From positions 1 through 11,658 of the forward strand of contig JBBDXA010000247.1 of the NCBI GenBank assembly GCA_040902585.1: a DNA stretch of 11,658 bases, written 5' to 3'. Below, piece after piece: positions 1 to 7,042 of the stretch. Position 1 is the first letter of the stretch. Every line of letters starts with the position of its first letter. The position numbers and the translations under genes were made by a program. The notes under the pieces are model-generated. The model was not told where the DNA came from and did not search any database. It saw only the letters and a list, made by a program, of their open reading frames with translations. This DNA is from JBBDXA01 sp040902585. Its GTDB lineage: Bacteria > Planctomycetota > Phycisphaerae > Phycisphaerales > Phycisphaeraceae.

Positions 1-155
1 TCCGAAGACTCCGCTTACCCATGGCACCCGATGGTGCCCGCCACAGAAGATGGGCACGCCTTGCGCAGTGCAGGAATCGGCGGACAGGCCTTCTCCCTTT
101 GCGCTTTGGTACTATCCTGACACCGTCGCCATCAGTGTCCGGTGAGGCCCACGCC
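1..155. other. Non-coding leader upstream of the DUF4062 gene
   Basis: No convincing gene is seen here. The reading frame of the downstream gene is open back to an ATG at 21, but that stretch is Arg/Trp-rich and does not resemble a DUF4062 N-terminus. A small perfect inverted repeat (GGCACC, 4-nt loop, GGTGCC) lies at 23-38 without a T tract. The motif CGAAGACTC at 3-11 recurs in inverted orientation at 2402-2410, just after the gene; this may be chance. A possible ribosome binding site, GGTGAG, is at 141-146. Confidence 0.5.
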
Positions 156-2384
156 ATGATTCACAAACGGGAAGTGATGATCGCCTCGAACTTCGATGAG
201 TTCGAGAGTTTGAGAAGTCGATTGCGGGTGTCGATCAATGCCTCAGGTTTGCAACTCCAGGCTATTGACTTGAATCTCAACGAGCCGGCGACGAAGTCCG
301 CCCTTGAGACAAGCCTCGATGCGGCCCAGCGCTGCGACTTGATGATCCTTCTGGTGGGCGAACGGTACGGCGGCATACCCACGGGAAAGCAGTTGGGTTA
401 CACCCATCTGGAGTTTCGCGCAGCCGCCAAATCGCGACGGCCGATCCTCGCGTTCTTCGTCGGCCCTTCCTATCGTGACGGCTCGCTGCCGGCGAGAGGG
501 TCCGACCGCAGGCTGGTCCAGTGGCGCGATGAGGTGCTGGATCACGTCGTCTGCTCCTTCGCACACCCCACGACCGAAAAGGAAGAGTGCGCGCTCCTCG
601 AAGAGATCATTCGCGCCATCGAGCGCGTGGTGTTCGACATGCTCTCCGAACAGGAGCAGTCCGATCTGGAAACCGCGGCTGATGACGAAGTCGTCGGCGT
701 CCTCGATCCGGAATGGGCTTCCGAAGAGGAACTGCGCCGCCTGGAGAAACAGTCCAGCGGCACGGAAATCTTCGGACTCGCGGATGACTACGGTCAACTC
801 GATCGCACCAGCGACCTGCTGGCGAATCCCGCGCTGGCGGCGGTGATGGAGCAGCGCCGCGAGGCCGCCCGCGCCATCGATCTGGGTGAACCGCTCATCG
901 CGATCGCGCATCTGCGCCGGGCACTGGAGAGCCGGCCCCTGGATCTCGAAGCCACCTACTGGCTGGCGTACCTGCTCTCCAAGTCCGGTCTGCTTCGCGA
1001 TCGGCGCACGGCGCAGGGCCTGGCGTGCCGCGCCGCGGCGATGGCGGCGAAGGAGGAGCGCCCGATTCGTGAGGCCGCGTCGCTCATGCTGGCCGCGCGC
1101 GTCGAGTCAAAGATGAATCACCACAAGCAGGCGGTGGCGTTTGCCTCCAAAGCCGTCGAAGGCGCTTCCTGGCTGGCGGCGGCACATCTGGAACTGGCGC
1201 GATGCTATCTGGCGGCCGGCGATCACGTGGCGGCGTTCCAATCGGTGGATGCCGCCTTCTATCGACATCCGCCCAGCCTCGTGAAAGTCAACCGCGACCC
1301 GGCCTTCCGGCAGGCCGGCGAACCGTTTCGTCAGTTCAAGCAAGACCTGCGCCAGCGCGTCGCCGCCAACGTCGCACGAGTCCTGCGCAGCGAAGTCAAC
1401 ATCGCCAGTGCCGACTTGCCCGGCGGACCGGTCGAACAGGTGACCGCGAGCAACGCCCTCGCCTCGCTCGATCAGGCGTCGATCCTCAAAATCGTTCGCG
1501 TCGGCAGGCTCTCGGCCGATCACACGCTCACGCGCCTTCAGCGCGCGGCTGAGGGCGTGATGACCAGTTGGCGCGCCGCCGGCCAGTGGAGCACGGAAGT
1601 GGAGCGGATGCGCAAGGAAGCGGAAACAAATGGCACCGTGTCACCGAATGCGCCGGTCCAGACGCCGCCGGCGAAGCGGCGAGGCGATCCCGTGGCCGAC
1701 GCTGTGAACCGGCTCGGGCTGCACTTTGCGATTCTGTTTGTGCTGCTGGGACTGTTGGGTCTGGGCGTCGCGGTCATCATCAATGTGGAGTTCATCGTCT
1801 TCAAGATATTCGCCGGTTACGGCATGCTGCTGGTGGGGGTGCGATGCGCTCACGGCCTGGGCATGATCCGCAAGGCCATGCGGGAGATCGCGGTGCTGAA
1901 CAAGGATGCCGCCCGCACGGAAGAATTGCAGCGCAAGGCGGAGCTGGACGAGGCTGACCGCAGGAAAGCCGCGGCCGCGGCGAGCGCCAGACTTCGCTCG
2001 GAACTGGGCGAGAAGATTCAGAACGTCGAACAGGCCGAGCTGTCCGCCCGCGCCCAGACGATCGCGCACTGCCGGCTGCTGTGCGGTCTGATCGTCGAGT
2101 TTGAAGCCACGGCCGCTCGGTTCAGCTATCTCAGTCCCGTCGTCGGTTTCAAGTCCTCGCGGCCGGGCGATATCGTCCGCATCGATCCCGACGACGCGAA
2201 CCGGCTGAAGACAATTGATAGCGTGGACCAATCGCTGCTCCCGCCTTCACTGGCGGAGTTCACGGTCCAGCCGGGTGCTGCGGAAGGGAAGTACCGCTTC
2301 GTCCGCGTGGCGGAGGCGGCGGGCAAGCGATCGTTGATTCGCTGGGCGTGTTATTTTCCCTTGGACGCGCGTAGCGTGAGCTGA
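156..2384 (+). CDS. DUF4062 protein with TPR-like repeats, membrane hairpin and coiled coil
   Basis: A 742-residue protein from ATG 156, chosen because the DUF4062 fold starts immediately after it and GGTGAG lies 9 nt upstream; an ATG at 177 and an upstream ATG at 21 are alternatives. Residues about 4-105 match DUF4062: a first strand (KREVMIAS), then the hydrophobic strand and glycine turn LMILLVGERYGGIP near 63-75, followed by LGYTHLEFRAA. Residues about 236-370 form helical TPR-like pairs rich in Ala and Leu. Two hydrophobic stretches at about 521-543 and 545-562 look like a membrane hairpin, which would place both ends in the cytoplasm. A charged Ala/Glu/Arg helix at about 571-645 is a likely coiled coil, followed by a C-terminal region of about 95 residues that I do not recognise. 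DUF4062 is known as an N-terminal domain on NTPase and repeat proteins, some linked to bacterial conflict systems, but no P-loop NTPase is visible here. Function unknown; a membrane-tethered sensor or scaffold is inference. Confidence 0.85.
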   Translation: MIHKREVMIASNFDEFESLRSRLRVSINASGLQLQAIDLNLNEPATKSALETSLDAAQRCDLMILLVGERYGGIPTGKQLGYTHLEFRAAAKSRRPILAFFVGPSYRDGSLPARGSDRRLVQWRDEVLDHVVCSFAHPTTEKEECALLEEIIRAIERVVFDMLSEQEQSDLETAADDEVVGVLDPEWASEEELRRLEKQSSGTEIFGLADDYGQLDRTSDLLANPALAAVMEQRREAARAIDLGEPLIAIAHLRRALESRPLDLEATYWLAYLLSKSGLLRDRRTAQGLACRAAAMAAKEERPIREAASLMLAARVESKMNHHKQAVAFASKAVEGASWLAAAHLELARCYLAAGDHVAAFQSVDAAFYRHPPSLVKVNRDPAFRQAGEPFRQFKQDLRQRVAANVARVLRSEVNIASADLPGGPVEQVTASNALASLDQASILKIVRVGRLSADHTLTRLQRAAEGVMTSWRAAGQWSTEVERMRKEAETNGTVSPNAPVQTPPAKRRGDPVADAVNRLGLHFAILFVLLGLLGLGVAVIINVEFIVFKIFAGYGMLLVGVRCAHGLGMIRKAMREIAVLNKDAARTEELQRKAELDEADRRKAAAAASARLRSELGEKIQNVEQAELSARAQTIAHCRLLCGLIVEFEATAARFSYLSPVVGFKSSRPGDIVRIDPDDANRLKTIDSVDQSLLPPSLAEFTVQPGAAEGKYRFVRVAEAAGKRSLIRWACYFPLDARSVS

Positions 2385-2409
2385 GCGCGTAGGCCGGGCT
2401 GAGTCTTCG

Positions 2410-2477
2410 AAGCCCACCGTCCGGCGTACGTGCGTCGTATTCGATGAGGGCTATCTTCGGGCATCCGACGGTGCGCT
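2410..2477. repeat. Imperfect long inverted repeat in the convergent gap
   Basis: The gap 2385-2520 lies between two convergent genes and contains no gene. Its arms are 2410-2424 (AAGCCCACCGTCCGG) and 2464-2477, whose complement reads AAGCGCACCGTCGG, so the two sides can pair across a loop of about 40 nt. Inside the first arm region a smaller stem GGGCT (2396-2400)/AGCCC (2411-2415) is also possible. The element could terminate transcripts from both sides, or be a copy of an interspersed genomic repeat; neither is proven and there is no T tract. Confidence 0.4.
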
Positions 2478-2520
2478 TCCCCGAGCCGCAACCCACCCGC
2501 CGCGCTGATGGAGATCGACT

Positions 2521-3036
2521 TCAAGGTAAGCCAGGAACCGCCCGCTGATCAGGCAGATCCAACGACTCCCATGGGGCACGGCCCAGATTCCGCGTCATGG
2601 GGCATTTCACTTCGCCGCGAGGCCAGAAATGCCGACGTTCTCCCCAGTCATACTCTGTTGTAATGACGAGGTGTGTCTCTGGATGTCGCACGCCGATCGT
2701 AGCCACCCATCGATCAGCCGTTTCAAAATGCAAAAAGAACGGACCTCTTGCAACCGACTTCGATTCATACCGGACTTCATGAATGGTAATGGGCGTCCCT
2801 GTAGGTAGCGCAAACTCGCGAGTGGGCGGCCCGATCAACCACTGGCGATCAGCATCCGTGAATACCAGATAGCGAGACTCGCCATATTGCCCCAGAAAGG
2901 CATCTGCCATCAATACCCGTGGTGTATCAATGGACTCCGCAAAGGGTTGCAAGTTCGATACGTTGACAGTTCGAAGGCCGCAACCCAGGCAGTTGACGAG
3001 GCCGAGGGTCAGGATCAATTTACGAAGTCGTGTCAA
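2521..3036 (-). CDS. Small lipoprotein-like hypothetical protein
   Basis: A 171-residue protein that I do not recognise. The start is TTG at 3036; the frame is open upstream to a stop at 3127-3129, but no ATG or GTG gives a better N-terminus, and the signal sequence begins right at this TTG. Residues 1-19 look like a lipoprotein signal: MTRLRK, a hydrophobic stretch LILTLGLVNCLG, then Cys19 (Cys16 is a second candidate). The lipobox is atypical, because Cys rather than Leu sits at -3. The rest is a soluble domain with alternating hydrophobic strands and several aromatic residues, likely beta-rich, and no catalytic motif. It lies 134 bp downstream of the PqaA-family gene on the same strand, so co-transcription is possible despite the hairpin between them. 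The gene is visibly richer in A+T than its neighbours, which may mark recent acquisition. Confidence 0.6.
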   Translation of the reverse strand: MTRLRKLILTLGLVNCLGCGLRTVNVSNLQPFAESIDTPRVLMADAFLGQYGESRYLVFTDADRQWLIGPPTREFALPTGTPITIHEVRYESKSVARGPFFLHFETADRWVATIGVRHPETHLVITTEYDWGERRHFWPRGEVKCPMTRNLGRAPWESLDLPDQRAVPGLP

Positions 3037-3128
3037 ATAACACCGCTTGGCGTGGAGGGAAGCAACAAGCAGGTCGAGTCGCGTGGCGTAGGGCGCATTC
3101 GATGCGCTGCGGGAGTGCGTGCGCCATT

Positions 3129-3172
3129 AGCACCACCCTTTCGGGATGGTGCTCGCTGTCGGGACGGTGCTC
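3129..3172 (-). repeat. Hairpin and duplicated arm just after the PqaA-family gene
   Basis: Read on the minus strand, two near-identical 14-mers (GAGCACCGTCCCGA at 3172-3159 and GAGCACCATCCCGA at 3154-3141, one mismatch) are followed by GGGTGGTGCT at 3138-3129. The last segment can pair with either copy: with the nearer one as a 10-bp stem with a single bulged base and a 4-nt loop, or with the farther one using a G-T wobble. The first copy overlaps the stop codon of the upstream gene. The hairpin may protect or terminate the transcript, but no T run follows it. Confidence 0.5.
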
Positions 3173-4493
3173 ACTTCACCGGTTTGCCTTCGCCGTCAAA
3201 CGGCATGGCCTTGGGCAGCACCGTCATCTGGGTACACAGGCTGAACGTCAGGCCGCTGGCCGCGGGGAATCGCACTTCGACATAGCCGGCGGCCCAGCCC
3301 TTTCCGACCGGCCTGGGGTAGAAGGTGATGTCGCCGATCGTGGTGATCGGCGTGCGCCGCCAGACCGCCTTGCGGAAGTCGCGCGTCTCGCTCGTCGCTT
3401 CCCACAGGATCGCCTCCTTGTGCTTGCCCTTCCACTTCACCTCCAGCCCGCCGCTCTCCCTGATTGACCATTTCAGCTCGGGCAGCGGCTTGCCCGACAT
3501 CGAGGCATCGAAGAAAGCGACCATCGTGGGCAGGATGCCCAGGCCCAGTCCGTGGCCGGCGTTGGGTTCATAATAAAGATACTTCGAGCCCTTGAGCTGC
3601 GGGAAGTAGTGGCTCGACGCATCGACCGTCCAGTAGGCATCGTTGGTGCCCAGCAGGATGAGCTTGGGCACCTTGATCGCGTCGATGTAGTTGTAGGGGT
3701 CAACGAGGGCGTTGAGCTTTTTTCCGTTTTCGGTTTTCATCTTTTCGGGCAGCTTCAGTTCGTCGTAATCGCCGATTTTTTCGCTGAGCCGGCCGTAGGA
3801 CATGCGCTGGTGGGCGAGCTGAGCGTCGAAGTTGAGGACATCGATGACCATGGGTGCGATGGCGATGACGCGTTTGTCGATGGCGGCGGTAAGCCAGGTG
3901 GTCCAGCCGCGCTTGGAAGCGCCGGTGACGACGAACCCGTCGATGTTCATCTCCAGGCGTTCCTTGCAGATGGTCTGCACGGCGTCCATCGCGCGGGTGG
4001 CGCTCTTGACCATGGGCAGGAGCAGCGGCCAGTCTTCCTCCTGCGTCTCGATGTACTTCGCGAAGGTCATGGCGATGAGCGCATCTTCATTTCGCCCTTC
4101 AAAGAGAGGTTGATTGGGCACCTGCTGAATGACCGCCATGACGGAGCCGGTCTGCTGGGCGAGGGCGAGGAACATCTTCGCGGTGGTGGAATCGAGCTTG
4201 GGCGCTCCATCGGTGTTCTTCCCGCCGGTGATGAAGAGGATGGCCTTGTCTTTGTGCTTGATGTTGGGCGGGACGATGATGGAAAGCCAGTGCGACCACT
4301 CGATGCCGCGCCAGGTCTGGCTGGTCAGGCGTGCGGTGATGACCTTGGTTTCGCCGATGTCGTGGTTGGCATCGATCGTGACCTTGTAACTCTTGTCTTC
4401 CTTCTCGACGTAAGACTTCAGGTCCGCGCGCAGGTTGGGCGGCAGGGCGAGCAGGGCGGAGAAGGCGAAGGCGAGGGCGGAGGATGAGCGCAT
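3171..4493 (-). CDS. Secreted alpha/beta hydrolase, PhoPQ-activated pathogenicity-related (PqaA) family
   Basis: A 440-residue protein matching the PhoPQ_related family (PF10142). The ATG at 4493 is chosen because AGGAG lies 6 nt upstream and a signal peptide starts there; the frame runs open further upstream only into the acs terminator. Residues 1-23 form a signal peptide (AFAFSALLALPP, cleavage near Ala23), so the product is exported. Conserved family blocks are WSHWLSIIVP (66-75), FITGGKN (87-93), GASKRGW (191-197), VIDVLNF (216-222), LGTNDAYWT (281-289) and NAGHGLG (311-317). These give a plausible Ser193-Asp285-His314 triad. A beta-rich C-terminal segment (about 338-430) is typical of the family. 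The PqaA founder in Salmonella was linked to resistance to antimicrobial peptides; the substrate here is unknown. The name does not mean this organism is a pathogen. Confidence 0.92.
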   Translation of the reverse strand: MRSSSALAFAFSALLALPPNLRADLKSYVEKEDKSYKVTIDANHDIGETKVITARLTSQTWRGIEWSHWLSIIVPPNIKHKDKAILFITGGKNTDGAPKLDSTTAKMFLALAQQTGSVMAVIQQVPNQPLFEGRNEDALIAMTFAKYIETQEEDWPLLLPMVKSATRAMDAVQTICKERLEMNIDGFVVTGASKRGWTTWLTAAIDKRVIAIAPMVIDVLNFDAQLAHQRMSYGRLSEKIGDYDELKLPEKMKTENGKKLNALVDPYNYIDAIKVPKLILLGTNDAYWTVDASSHYFPQLKGSKYLYYEPNAGHGLGLGILPTMVAFFDASMSGKPLPELKWSIRESGGLEVKWKGKHKEAILWEATSETRDFRKAVWRRTPITTIGDITFYPRPVGKGWAAGYVEVRFPAASGLTFSLCTQMTVLPKAMPFDGEGKPVK

Positions 4494-4499
4494 GAAAAA

Positions 4500-4504
4500 C
4501 TCCT
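4500..4504 (-). promoter_or_regulatory. Shine-Dalgarno site for the PqaA-family gene
   Basis: On the minus strand AGGAG is followed by TTTTTC and then ATG at 4493, a spacing of 6 nt. It is one of the clearest ribosome binding sites in the window, and it settles the start at 4493 rather than the in-frame upstream Met at 4592. Confidence 0.8.
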
Positions 4505-4580
4505 GGGGATAGGAGAGTATACGGTTGAGAGCGGGGGAAGATGCGGGTGCGGGTGAAGCGGTGCAGGAATTCGCGGGAGA

Positions 4581-4610
4581 AAGAAAACCCACGCACTCAG
4601 AGTGCGTGGG
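4581..4610 (-). terminator. Intrinsic terminator after acs
   Basis: Read on the minus strand there is a perfect 10-bp stem (CCCACGCACT, loop CTG, AGTGCGTGGG) followed directly by TTTTCTT. The stem spans 4588-4610 and the T tract is 4581-4587. It begins 39 nt after the acs stop codon, so acs is transcribed separately from the downstream hydrolase gene, which then needs its own promoter in about 4494-4580. Confidence 0.9.
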
Positions 4611-4649
4611 CTTTGGGTGGTTGTGTGATCGATCTCAACGTCGCGCGGT

Positions 4650-6665
4650 TTACTCTTCCTCCCCCTTCAACTTCGCAATCACACTGAAATCCTCCAGCGT
4701 GGTCGTGTCGCCCTTGATCTCGTTCCCGCTGGCGAGTTCGCGCAACAGCCTGCGCATGATTTTGCCGCTGCGGGTTTTGGGCAGGCTGTCGGTGAAGCGG
4801 ATCTGATCGGGCTTGGCGATCGCGCCGATTTCCTTGCCGACGTGGGCGATGAGTTCGGTCTTCAACTGCGGCGAGGGGTCTTTGCCGCCGCGCAGGGTGA
4901 CGAACGCGGCGATGCCGGTGCCTTTGATTTCGTGGGGGCAGCCGACGACCGCAGCCTCGGCGACGCTGGGGTGCGACACCAGCGCGGACTCGACTTCAGC
5001 CGTGCCCAGGCGATGGCCGGCGACATTGATCACGTCATCGATGCGGCCCATGATCCAGAAGTTGCCATCCTCATCGCGGCGCGCGGAGTCACCCGCGAGA
5101 TAGCAGCCGGGCACGGTGGACCAGTAGGTTGAAATGAAACGATCGCGGTCGCCGTAGATACCGCGGATCATGCTCGGCCAGGGTTTTCGTATGACGAGCA
5201 GCCCGCCTTCGTTGGGCGCACACTCGGTCGCATCCTTCTGCACGACTGCCGCATCGATGCCGAAGAAAGGCCGCGTGCAGGAGCCGGGCACGGTGGTCGT
5301 CGCGCCGGGGATGGGCGTGATGACGTGGCCACCGGTTTCCGTCTGCCAGAAGGTATCCACGATCGGGCAGCGGCCGCCGCCGATCGTCTTGTGATACCAC
5401 ATCCACGCTTCTGGATTGATCGGCTCACCCACGGTGCCGAGCACGCGCAGGCTGGAAAGATCGTGTGATTTGGGAAACTCATCGCCCCATTTCATGAACG
5501 CGCGGATGGCGGTGGGGGCGGTGTAAAACTTGGTGACCTTGTGTCTCTGCACGATGTCCCAGAATCGCGCGGGCGTGGGCGTGTTGGGCGCGCCTTCGTA
5601 CATGAGTGTCGGCACGCGATTGGGCAGGATGCCGTAGATCACGTAGCTGTGCCCGGTGACCCAGCCGATGTCCGCGGTACACCAGAAGACCTCGGTGGGA
5701 TCATCCTCATGAAGATCGAAGACGTACTTGGCGGTGAGGTAGGTATGCACCATGTACCCGCCGGTGGTGTGCATGATGCCTTTGGGTTTGCCGGTGGTGC
5801 CGGAGGTGTAGAGGATGTAAAGCAGGTCCTCGCTTTCCATCTCTTCGCAGGGGCACTCGGCGCTGGCGGCTGCCATGAGGTCGTGCCACCAGTGATCCTT
5901 GTCGGCAAGCATGGCGACCTCATGCTTCGTGTGCTTGGCGACGATGACGGTCTTGACCAGGTCGGTCATGGTCATGGCATCGTCAACGGTGTCCTTGAGC
6001 GGCACGATCTTCCCGCGCCGCCATCCGCCATCGGCTGTGATTAAAATGTTGCTCTTGGCGTCTTCGACACGATCGCGAATGGCTGAAGCGCTGAACCCGC
6101 CGAAGATGATCGAGTGCGGCGCGCCGATCCTGGCGCAGGCGAGCATGGCAATCGCCAGCTCGGGGATCATGGGCATGTAGATGGTGACCACGTCCCCGCG
6201 CTTGACGCCTTGCGACTTGAGCACGTTGGCGAACTTGCTGACTTCGCGCAGGAGATCGTTGTACGTAAGCCTGCGGATATCCGGGCCCTGGCCCTTGGCC
6301 CCTGGCCCCTGGCCCTCACCCACCGGCTCGCCTTCCCAGATGATCGCGACCTTATCGCCAAGCCCGGCCTTCACCTGCCGGTCCACGCAGTTGTGGCACA
6401 GGTTGGTCCTCCCGCCGGCGAACCACTTGGCATCAGGCAGGTTCCACTCCAGCACGCGGTTCCACTTCTTGAACCAGTCGAGCTCCGCCGCCTTCTCGGC
6501 CCAGAAGCGCTCGGGGTTGTCGATGGACTCAGCGTACATCTCCTCATACTCGTCGAGCGAGCGGATGTGAGCCTTGTTCGCAAAGCTGGAGGGCGGGGGG
6601 AACTTACGCTTTTCGATCTGCATCGACTCCACGCTGGTGGCGGAAGGTTGCTGGGTCTGGGACAT
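4650..6665 (-). CDS. acs: Acetyl-CoA synthetase (AMP-forming)
   Basis: A 671-residue cytoplasmic enzyme that joins acetate, ATP and CoA to make acetyl-CoA, AMP and pyrophosphate. The ATG at 6665 has GGAGG 7 nt upstream (6673-6677). Adenylate-forming motifs are in order: P-loop YTSGTTGKPKG at 286-296, VDTFWQTETGG at 436-446, GRIDDVINVAGHRLGTAE at 540-557, and the C-terminal PKTRSGKIMRR at 629-639, where Lys635 is the catalytic lysine that Pat-type acetyltransferases modify in other bacteria. The Trp of FWQTETGG, which limits the pocket to short acids in characterised Acs, is kept (Trp440), with Phe in place of the usual preceding Trp. The family normally has about 650 residues; a Gly/Gln/Pro-rich loop at 116-128 is extra and is encoded by 7-bp repeats. 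Transcription ends at the terminator 4581-4610. Confidence 0.97.
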   Translation of the reverse strand: MSQTQQPSATSVESMQIEKRKFPPPSSFANKAHIRSLDEYEEMYAESIDNPERFWAEKAAELDWFKKWNRVLEWNLPDAKWFAGGRTNLCHNCVDRQVKAGLGDKVAIIWEGEPVGEGQGPGAKGQGPDIRRLTYNDLLREVSKFANVLKSQGVKRGDVVTIYMPMIPELAIAMLACARIGAPHSIIFGGFSASAIRDRVEDAKSNILITADGGWRRGKIVPLKDTVDDAMTMTDLVKTVIVAKHTKHEVAMLADKDHWWHDLMAAASAECPCEEMESEDLLYILYTSGTTGKPKGIMHTTGGYMVHTYLTAKYVFDLHEDDPTEVFWCTADIGWVTGHSYVIYGILPNRVPTLMYEGAPNTPTPARFWDIVQRHKVTKFYTAPTAIRAFMKWGDEFPKSHDLSSLRVLGTVGEPINPEAWMWYHKTIGGGRCPIVDTFWQTETGGHVITPIPGATTTVPGSCTRPFFGIDAAVVQKDATECAPNEGGLLVIRKPWPSMIRGIYGDRDRFISTYWSTVPGCYLAGDSARRDEDGNFWIMGRIDDVINVAGHRLGTAEVESALVSHPSVAEAAVVGCPHEIKGTGIAAFVTLRGGKDPSPQLKTELIAHVGKEIGAIAKPDQIRFTDSLPKTRSGKIMRRLLRELASGNEIKGDTTTLEDFSVIAKLKGEEE
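6283..6317. repeat. Five tandem 7-bp units inside acs
   Basis: On the + strand the units are GGGCCCT, GGCCCTT, GGCCCCT, GGCCCCT and GGCCCTC (consensus GGCCCYT). They encode the low-complexity segment GEGQGPGAKGQGP (residues 116-128) between the conserved AIIWEGE and RRLTY blocks. E. coli Acs, as I recall it, has a much shorter loop at this point. Because the unit is not a multiple of three, gain or loss of one or two units would break the acs frame. Confidence 0.85.
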
Positions 6666-6696
6666 TCGTCAGCCTCCAATGGGCAGGGACTTGTGA

Positions 6697-6721
6697 CGTG
6701 AGGAAAGGGAAACGCCTCACG
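6697..6721 (-). promoter_or_regulatory. Hairpin in the acs leader
   Basis: CGTGAGG (6697-6703) and CCTCACG (6715-6721) form perfect 7-bp arms around an 11-nt purine-rich loop. It lies 32-56 nt upstream of the acs start codon and would sit in the mRNA leader if transcription starts further upstream. No known riboswitch or attenuator structure is recognised; the function is speculative. Confidence 0.3.
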
Positions 6722-6757
6722 CCGCGCTCGACCGCACGCGCGGCCAACGATTCAGGG

Positions 6758-6770
6758 CTTTACTGTAAAG
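6758..6770. promoter_or_regulatory. AT-rich palindrome upstream of acs, possible operator
   Basis: CTTTAC-T-GTAAAG is a perfect dyad with 6-bp arms in an otherwise GC-rich gap, about 93 bp before the acs start. On the minus strand TTTACA resembles a -35 box, but no matching -10 box is seen at the right distance. A repressor or activator site is possible; no specific regulator can be named. Confidence 0.3.
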
Positions 6771-6810
6771 GTTCGCAGCGGGAGCGGCAAGAGAAGAAAT
6801 GGGGAGGGAG

Positions 6811-6837
6811 TGAGTGGCGAGTGCGGGTGGCGAGTGC
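6811..6837. repeat. Short GGCGAGT-type direct repeat
   Basis: The 10-mer TGGCGAGTGC occurs at 6815-6824 and again at 6828-6837, preceded by TGAG at 6811-6814. It lies in the intergenic stretch 6666-6916, which otherwise holds the acs leader and no gene. It looks like a degenerate simple repeat rather than a regulator binding site. Confidence 0.5.
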
Positions 6838-6916
6838 AGCACGACGCAACCCGCCCCCGGTTAGCGGCGCGGCCGAGTCCGCGAGGCCCGCCCGTCCTGT
6901 GGCCCGCGCTCCGCCT

Positions 6917-7042
6917 TCACGCCGGCACTTCGCGCACGAGCTTGTCCCACGCCTCGACGCGCGGGTCATTGACGCCGCACATGGCGACGATTTGCCGCGC
7001 CGCCTGCGCTGCGCCGAGTTGGGGGTTACTTGCGTCGGGCAT
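6917..7042 (-). CDS. Short reading frame, possible 3' part of a frameshifted gene
   Basis: A 41-residue frame from ATG 7042, ending in a well-patterned helical sequence (AAQAARQIVAMCGVND, then PRVEAWDKLVREV). It overlaps the end of the upstream small gene by 17 bp in another frame. There is no Shine-Dalgarno site before its ATG. The composition looks coding, so it is either a small overlapping gene or, more likely, the displaced C-terminus of the 84-residue frame upstream. I do not recognise the family. Confidence 0.4.
   Translation of the reverse strand: MPDASNPQLGAAQAARQIVAMCGVNDPRVEAWDKLVREVPA

Noticed and set aside
23..38. Small hairpin GGCACC-CGAT-GGTGCC as a terminator
   Set aside because: Only a 6-bp stem and no T tract on either strand; no upstream gene is visible to terminate.
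21..155. N-terminal extension of the DUF4062 protein from ATG 21
   Set aside because: The extra 45 residues are Arg/Trp-rich and unlike a DUF4062 start; ATG 156 has a plausible ribosome binding site and directly precedes the domain.
3552..4487. Long + strand frame opposite the PqaA-family gene
   Set aside because: It is the antisense of a gene with clear family motifs; its Gly/Asp/Val-rich translation is typical of GC-rich shadow frames.
4494..4592. Extension of the PqaA-family protein to an upstream Met at 4592
   Set aside because: That start lies inside the acs terminator hairpin, whereas ATG 4493 has AGGAG at good spacing and begins a signal peptide.
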